Source of the DNA: Buttiauxella sp. B2
Lineage (GTDB): Bacteria > Pseudomonadota > Gammaproteobacteria > Enterobacterales > Enterobacteriaceae
Reading direction: 5' to 3'
NCBI RefSeq assembly: GCF_006376615.1
Contig: NZ_VEXQ01000006.1
Coordinates: forward strand, 62,001-126,000
Length of the DNA: 64,000 bases
Below are positions 59,584 to 64,000 of the stretch, one piece after another. The notes below the pieces were generated by a model, which made no database searches, had not been told where the DNA came from, and saw only the letters and a list, made by a program, of their open reading frames with translations. The position numbers were made by a program, and so were the translations under genes. The number at the start of each line of letters is the position of its first letter. Positions within the stretch are counted from its first letter, which is position 1.

Positions 59584-60693
59584 TTATTTCATGAATGAGA
59601 TCGCGTTTCTTCCACCGCGTTTAGCTTTGTAGAGTTCTTTATCTGCGGCTTCCAGCAATTCCTTTAAGTTCATTCCGGGCTGCCATTGGGCAATCCCCTG
59701 GCTGACAGTGAGCAATGAGGAAACCTCAGAACCTTGATGAGGAATTTTTGCCGCGGCAATATTCGCTTTGATGCGATGGCTGATTTTGATGGCCTGGCCA
59801 ATATCTTTGCAGTGTGTGATAACAACAAACTCTTCGCCGCCAAAACGAAATGCAGCATCACTGGTCTGGCGCAACGAATTCTCAATACATTGTGATGTTT
59901 TGAGCAAGCACTCATCACCCGCTACATGCCCGTATATATCGTTGTACTGCTTAAAAAAATCAATATCCAGGACAATAAGAAATAACTTTTCCTGCCGTTT
60001 TTCCAGTGCGCGAATACTGTCGTGATAAAACGTCGCCAGGCTGCTTTTGTTATACAAACCCGTTAGCGAATCATAATGAGCAAGCTTAGTGAGCTTCTGG
60101 ATTAACAGGTTTTTTTCATATTCACTGCGTTGTGAACGTTGATACCACTCGAGCAGGATGTAACGTGCAGAATAGATAACTGCCATAATAATGAAATAAG
60201 CCGCTATTTGTAGCAGATTAAACTCCTGCCATGGGCCTACGTCACTACAAAACCATGCAAGAATTAGCGGGACTGAAAAAATTAATAATAATTTCCCTGA
60301 GATATAAAATGCAATCGTCGCTGGAAGCAGGATTATCAGCATGAAACAGAGAGAAATCATCGTATTTTGGTAGAGGGCAATCAAAGTGAAAAGTATCGCG
60401 GCCCATAGCAAACTGAACACTAAGACAATGGCAGGAAGCAATCGTTGGTACAGTTTTTTAGCAATGCTCTGCTTTAAAGTTACATAAAAAATAAGGTTTA
60501 TAGCAGCGAAGGAAATTATGCAGATGTTAAAAGCCGTGAGATTGCTGGATTGATAATGTGCGTGCGGGGTATAAATATTCCATAACATCAGCCAGGTGCA
60601 ACAAACAATATTCAGACACAAAAACCACGCATATCCTTTACTGAATGCAATGCTAGTCTTCGTTTCTTTTTTCTGATTATCTTGAAAATTCAC
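59584..60693 (-). CDS. Membrane diguanylate cyclase (GGDEF)
   Basis: Predicted c-di-GMP synthase of about 369 residues, with about six membrane helices (MASE-like, roughly 20-190) and a GGDEF domain with an active GGEEF in AFRFGGEEFVVI. The product-inhibition RxxD site five residues before it is changed to QTSD, so feedback inhibition may be lost. The GTG at 60693 is chosen because AGAGG precedes it; an ATG at 60762 would add 23 residues. It lies between copA and cueR, where E. coli has glsA-ybaT. Confidence 0.85.
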   Translation of the reverse strand: MNFQDNQKKETKTSIAFSKGYAWFLCLNIVCCTWLMLWNIYTPHAHYQSSNLTAFNICIISFAAINLIFYVTLKQSIAKKLYQRLLPAIVLVFSLLWAAILFTLIALYQNTMISLCFMLIILLPATIAFYISGKLLLIFSVPLILAWFCSDVGPWQEFNLLQIAAYFIIMAVIYSARYILLEWYQRSQRSEYEKNLLIQKLTKLAHYDSLTGLYNKSSLATFYHDSIRALEKRQEKLFLIVLDIDFFKQYNDIYGHVAGDECLLKTSQCIENSLRQTSDAAFRFGGEEFVVITHCKDIGQAIKISHRIKANIAAAKIPHQGSEVSSLLTVSQGIAQWQPGMNLKELLEAADKELYKAKRGGRNAISFMK

Positions 60694-60905
60694 ACATTTT
60701 CCTCTTTCAATCTGACTAATACAGTAGGTGATTAAGCCTCTTATTTCAAAGGGAAATGGCATTTAAGGAAGTAGAGTCCAATGACTGTATTGATCTTTCA
60801 CATAGAAAACCTTGTGAGATCATATATATAAGGATTGGCTGCAACTCGAACGATTTGGGGTTAATATCACAGCTTCTTCCACGAACGGAAGATTGAGGAG
60901 GAAAC

Positions 60906-61307
60906 ATGAATATCAGCGATGTCGCGAAGAAGACGGGTTTGACCAGTAAAGCGATTCGTTTTTACGAAGAGAAAGGGTTGGTGACGGCGCCTCTTCGCTC
61001 TGAAAACGGCTACCGTAGCTATACGCAAAAGCATCTTGATGAACTGACGTTACTGCGTCAGGCACGACAGGTAGGGTTCAATCTTGAAGAGTGCCGTGAA
61101 CTGGTTAACTTGTTCAATGATCCGGCGCGACACAGTGCAGATGTGAAAACCAGGACACTGCAAAAAGTGGCAGATATTGAGCAACATATCAGTGAATTGC
61201 AGGCGATGCGCCAGCAACTGCTCGCGCTCGCCGAATCATGCCCTGGAGATGACAGCGCTGATTGCCCGATAATCGACAATCTTGCGGGCTGCTGCCACCG
61301 CCAGTAA
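60906..61307 (+). CDS. cueR: CueR, copper-sensing MerR regulator
   Basis: Activates copA and cueO in response to Cu(I). The 133-residue protein has the MerR winged helix ([20 protein letters not shown]), the dimerisation helix and the Cu(I) ligands Cys112 and Cys120 ([10 protein letters not shown]), with Ser77 in place as in E. coli. GAGGAGG precedes the ATG. Its target dyad is seen upstream of copA. Confidence 0.97.
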   Translation: MNISDVAKKTGLTSKAIRFYEEKGLVTAPLRSENGYRSYTQKHLDELTLLRQARQVGFNLEECRELVNLFNDPARHSADVKTRTLQKVADIEQHISELQAMRQQLLALAESCPGDDSADCPIIDNLAGCCHRQ

Positions 61308-61312
61308 CAAGT

Positions 61313-61759
61313 TTAAAGCGCTTTTACTTTCAACGTGATGCCTTCAACAGCTAACACAACCACTTCTGTGCCAGCAGTTAAATCGCTATCTGCCATCACC
61401 GGCCATGAGCTATCCGCAACCCGCACATGGCCACGACCATTCACCAGCGGAGCGTCCAGGCGCAGATGCCGGCCAATAAGCTGGTGGCCGCGCTGGTTAA
61501 GCACTTCTCCGGGTTCTTGCTGTTTGCGCGTTGACAGCCAGCGCCACCACAAAAATGCGGCAACCAGCGTCAGAATAGCAAAGCAAACACCTTGCCATTC
61601 CCAGCCTAACGGCACAATCCACACCAGCAAACCGGTTAGCACAGCCGCCACACCACTCCATAGCAGATAACCACTGGCACCTAACATTTCAGCAGCCAAC
61701 AGCAGGCCACCTAGCGTCAACCAGAAGATATGTGCGTGGGCAAACAGCAGGGCTATCAT
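61313..61759 (-). CDS. ybbJ: YbbJ, NfeD-like membrane protein
   Basis: A 148-residue NfeD-family protein with two to three N-terminal helices and a C-terminal OB-fold (about 85-148). It partners the SPFH protein QmcA; its ATG overlaps the qmcA TGA region by 4 bp, so they are co-translated. Converges on cueR with a 5-base gap. Confidence 0.93.
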   Translation of the reverse strand: MIALLFAHAHIFWLTLGGLLLAAEMLGASGYLLWSGVAAVLTGLLVWIVPLGWEWQGVCFAILTLVAAFLWWRWLSTRKQQEPGEVLNQRGHQLIGRHLRLDAPLVNGRGHVRVADSSWPVMADSDLTAGTEVVVLAVEGITLKVKAL

Positions 61760-62673
61760 TTTTTACGCTCAGTACCGCTTTGCGCGATAAGTTCGCTAAT
61801 CCCGGCAATAGAACCCATCAGACTGGTAGCGTCCAGTGGCATCAACACCACTTTGCTGTTATTGGCAGAACCAATCTGTTGCAGCGCGTCGGTGTATTTC
61901 TGGGCAACAAAGTAGTTAATTGCCTGAATGTCACCTTTGGCGATAGCCTCGGATACCATTTGCGTGGCACGAGCTTCCGCTTCAGCACTACGTTCACGGG
62001 CTTCTGCTTGCAGGAATGCAGACTGACGCTCACCTTCTGCTTTCAGGATTTTCGATTGCTTGTCCCCTTCAGCTTTGACGATTTCAGCCTGACGGATCCC
62101 TTCGGCTTCCAGAATATACGCACGCTTAGTACGCTCGGCTTTCATCTGAGCATTCATCGCGTCTATCAGTTCAGCGGGTGGACGCACATCACGAATCTCG
62201 ATACGTGTGATCTTAATGCCCCACGGATTGGTGGCTTCATCGACGATATGCAGCAGGCGGGTGTTGATGTTGTCGCGTTGCGAAAGCATTTCGTCCAACT
62301 CCATAGAGCCGAGCACGGTACGGATGTTGGTCATGGTGAGGTTCATGATAGCCAGCTCAAGATTACTGACTTCATAAGCGGCACGCGGGGCGTCGACGAC
62401 CTGAATAAAACACACAGCATCGATAGCAACGTTGGCGTTATCTTTGGAAATAATTTCTTGAGAAGGGATGTCGAGAACTTGCTCCATCATATTGATTTTG
62501 CGGCCAATACGGTCCATAAATGGCACCACAAGGCTCAGTCCTGGCATCAGGGTTTTGGTATAACGGCCGAAGCGTTCCACAGTCCATTGGTAGCCCTGCG
62601 GCACGATTTTTACCCCTGCGCCAACGATGATCAGCGCGACGAGGATCAGTACGGGAATGACGATTAGCATCAA
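61756..62673 (-). CDS. qmcA: QmcA, SPFH/stomatin-family membrane protein
   Basis: A 305-residue stomatin-like protein with one N-terminal helix (about 5-22), an SPFH domain (about 25-190) and a long charged coiled coil (about 190-260, [20 protein letters not shown] and following). Linked to membrane quality control with FtsH. Operon with ybbJ. E. coli fetAB (ybbLM), normally near here, is absent. Confidence 0.95.
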   Translation of the reverse strand: MMLIVIPVLILVALIIVGAGVKIVPQGYQWTVERFGRYTKTLMPGLSLVVPFMDRIGRKINMMEQVLDIPSQEIISKDNANVAIDAVCFIQVVDAPRAAYEVSNLELAIMNLTMTNIRTVLGSMELDEMLSQRDNINTRLLHIVDEATNPWGIKITRIEIRDVRPPAELIDAMNAQMKAERTKRAYILEAEGIRQAEIVKAEGDKQSKILKAEGERQSAFLQAEARERSAEAEARATQMVSEAIAKGDIQAINYFVAQKYTDALQQIGSANNSKVVLMPLDATSLMGSIAGISELIAQSGTERKK

Positions 62674-62769
62674 AAAACCTCCATTGTTATTTTGATGTAA
62701 GTCTAACTCTTAACGCGGAAACATTCAGTGACTTCCCTGTCCTGAATTGCTCATTTATTAAATGAACAC

Positions 62770-63624
62770 TTAATACAGCAACGAATAAATCTGGCGGCGA
62801 TATTTAGAAGCCAGCGCGTCACCCGTTCCGAGGGCGGCGAGGATCTCCATCATGATTTTGCGTATTTGCCCATCGGCAGCACCCAGGTCTTTCTTCAGAT
62901 GGGTAAACAGTAACTCCAGTGCCTCTTCATTACGCCCAACCTGATGCAGTTGCAGCGCCAGTTGGCTGGCAAGCTGTGCATTTTCAGGATCTTGCTTAAC
63001 TTGCTGTTGCAGCAATTGGATCTCTGGAGTGTCAGCGGCTTGTTTGAGCAGATCAATCTGCGCGACCAGCCCCTGATAACGCGAATCTTGATCCTGCAAC
63101 GGAATGGTTTTCAGCACGGCTTCTGCATCTTCGCTACGGTTCAATGTAATTTGCACTTCCGCCAGCAACAGACCAATTTCGCTGTTTTGACTGGAAAGCT
63201 GCCACGCATCTTTCAGTAACGGCAGCGCTTCAGAATGCTTGCCTTCTTGCATCAACTGCATGGCTTCTTGCGCTTTAAGCTCTTCTTCACGCGGCAATAC
63301 CTTTTCCAGCAGCGCACGAATCGCTTCTTCTGGCTGCGGCCCCTGGAAACCGTCCACTGGCTGCCCGTTTTGGAACAGATAAACCGTCGGAATACTGCGC
63401 AAACCAAACTGTGAAGCGACCATTTGCTCGGCATCACAATCTACTTTGGCAAGAATGAACTGGCCTTGATACTGCGCGGCGAGCTTGTCCAGAACGGGTG
63501 TCAACTGCTCACAATGTTGGCTGCGCGCTGACCAGAAGTAGAACAAAATCGGTGTAGTAACAGATTGCTCCAGCGTCTCGTGCAGATTCGCTTCGGTAAT
63601 GTCGATATTGTATGGTGCAGACAT
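62770..63624 (-). CDS. cnoX: CnoX (YbbN), chaperedoxin
   Basis: Thioredoxin-fold and TPR protein of 284 residues. The thioredoxin domain (about 1-110) has SQHC instead of CGPC, so it lacks disulfide reductase activity, as in E. coli CnoX. TPR-like helices from about 115 to 284 hold clients for GroEL and DnaK under oxidative stress. Position before ybbO matches E. coli. Confidence 0.95.
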   Translation of the reverse strand: MSAPYNIDITEANLHETLEQSVTTPILFYFWSARSQHCEQLTPVLDKLAAQYQGQFILAKVDCDAEQMVASQFGLRSIPTVYLFQNGQPVDGFQGPQPEEAIRALLEKVLPREEELKAQEAMQLMQEGKHSEALPLLKDAWQLSSQNSEIGLLLAEVQITLNRSEDAEAVLKTIPLQDQDSRYQGLVAQIDLLKQAADTPEIQLLQQQVKQDPENAQLASQLALQLHQVGRNEEALELLFTHLKKDLGAADGQIRKIMMEILAALGTGDALASKYRRQIYSLLY

Positions 63625-63683
63625 GGCTTAGCTCTCTTTTAAATATTTAACATTTACATGGGGGTTGGCTATTGGCGCTTCAA

Positions 63684-64000
63684 CTAACCACGTAAAATTT
63701 TATCCAACATACGACCAGGCAACAGGCGGCGTAACCAACTTAAAGCATGGGCGACCAGTGTTACCGGATAGCGTAATTTCGGCTTCGGGCTCGCAAAAGC
63801 ATGGCGTACTTTTTCCACTACCGCTTCCGGGCCTAGCGTAAAGCGTGCAGCGATACCCGGATTTTCTACCGGTTTGTCCGCTTGCGTCTGGTTTACGTTT
63901 TGCGAAAACTGCGTACGAATCGGGCCCGGTTCAATCAAACAGACTTTAATACCGCTGTGATGCAGTTCCATACGCAGCGCATCTGACCACGCTTCAAGCG
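63684..64000 (-). CDS. ybbO: YbbO, SDR-family oxidoreductase (3' end)
   Basis: C-terminal part of a short-chain dehydrogenase; the frame runs past the right edge of the window. Visible residues LEAWSDALRMELHHSGIKVCLIEPGPIRTQF include the conserved PGPI/T segment after the catalytic Lys region, and the tail RRLLPGRMLDKILRG matches E. coli YbbO. The catalytic YxxxK is outside the window. Confidence 0.92.
   Translation of the reverse strand, partial: LEAWSDALRMELHHSGIKVCLIEPGPIRTQFSQNVNQTQADKPVENPGIAARFTLGPEAVVEKVRHAFASPKPKLRYPVTLVAHALSWLRRLLPGRMLDKILRG

Noticed and set aside
61732..62667. 311-codon open frame opposite qmcA
   Set aside because: Fully antisense to the well-conserved qmcA, with improbable composition; a shadow.

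Overview
The window reads as a chromosome segment from a member of the Enterobacteriaceae related to, but distinct from, Escherichia coli. The evidence is a long run of genes in the E. coli K-12 9.7-11 min order (mdlB-glnK-amtB-tesB-ybaY-ybaZ-ffs ... ybaA ... pdeB/ylaB ... ylaC-maa-hha-tomB-acrBAR-mscK-ybaM-priC-ybaN-apt-dnaX-ybaB-recR-htpG-adk-hemH-gsk-ybaL-fsr-ushA-ybaK-chiX-ybaP-copA-cueR-ybbJ-qmcA-cnoX-ybbO), two ERIC repeats, and proteins that look E. coli-like but clearly diverged. The genus cannot be fixed from the sequence alone; Buttiauxella, Kluyvera or a similar genus would fit.

Layout. 1-5.3 kb: end of an ABC exporter, the nitrogen-regulated glnK-amtB operon with sigma-54/NtrC control, tesB, ybaY, ybaZ and the 4.5S RNA gene. 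5.4-11.5 kb: an accessory block with a periplasmic alkylsulfatase facing a Crp-like regulator, a MocR/YczE pair and a tandem-GNAT protein. 11.5-17.9 kb: ybaA, the complete norR/norVW nitric-oxide detoxification locus with three NorR sites, and the c-di-GMP phosphodiesterase pdeB. 17.9-25.4 kb: a second accessory block with a GntR regulator, an acid-sugar dehydratase-like enolase-superfamily enzyme and a PTS EIIBC; a MetQ/N/I-like importer behind a 2-oxoglutarate oxygenase; and a lone Zur-type ykgO (L36 paralogue). 25.4-41.2 kb: backbone genes for maltose acetyltransferase, Hha-TomB, AcrAB efflux with AcrR, the mechanosensitive channel MscK, priC, apt and dnaX-ybaB. 41.2-43.1 kb: a divergent LysR/pirin pair sitting between ybaB and recR, which are adjacent in E. 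coli. 43.2-55.8 kb: recR, heat-shock htpG, adk, hemH, gsk, ybaL, fsr, ushA, an AraC/GyrI-type regulator and ybaK. 55.9-64 kb: the ChiX sRNA, ybaP, copA with a programmed frameshift site and CueR promoter, an inserted diguanylate cyclase, cueR, ybbJ-qmcA, cnoX and the end of ybbO.

Compared with E. coli K-12 (from memory), aes, glsA-ybaT and fetAB are missing at their usual places. Extra genes have entered at 3' of ffs, ybaA/pdeB, pdeB/ylaC, ybaM/priC, ybaB/recR, ushA/ybaK and copA/cueR. No CRISPR array, prophage, transposase, tRNA or full-length insertion sequence was seen. The least understood parts are the GntR-dehydratase-PTS module, the oxygenase-MetQNI operon and the alkylsulfatase/regulator pair. 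Regulatory and recoding signals (NtrC site beside a terminator, NorR triplet, copA and dnaX slippery sites, AcrR operator and marbox, Zur box, CueR promoter) can be read directly from the sequence.
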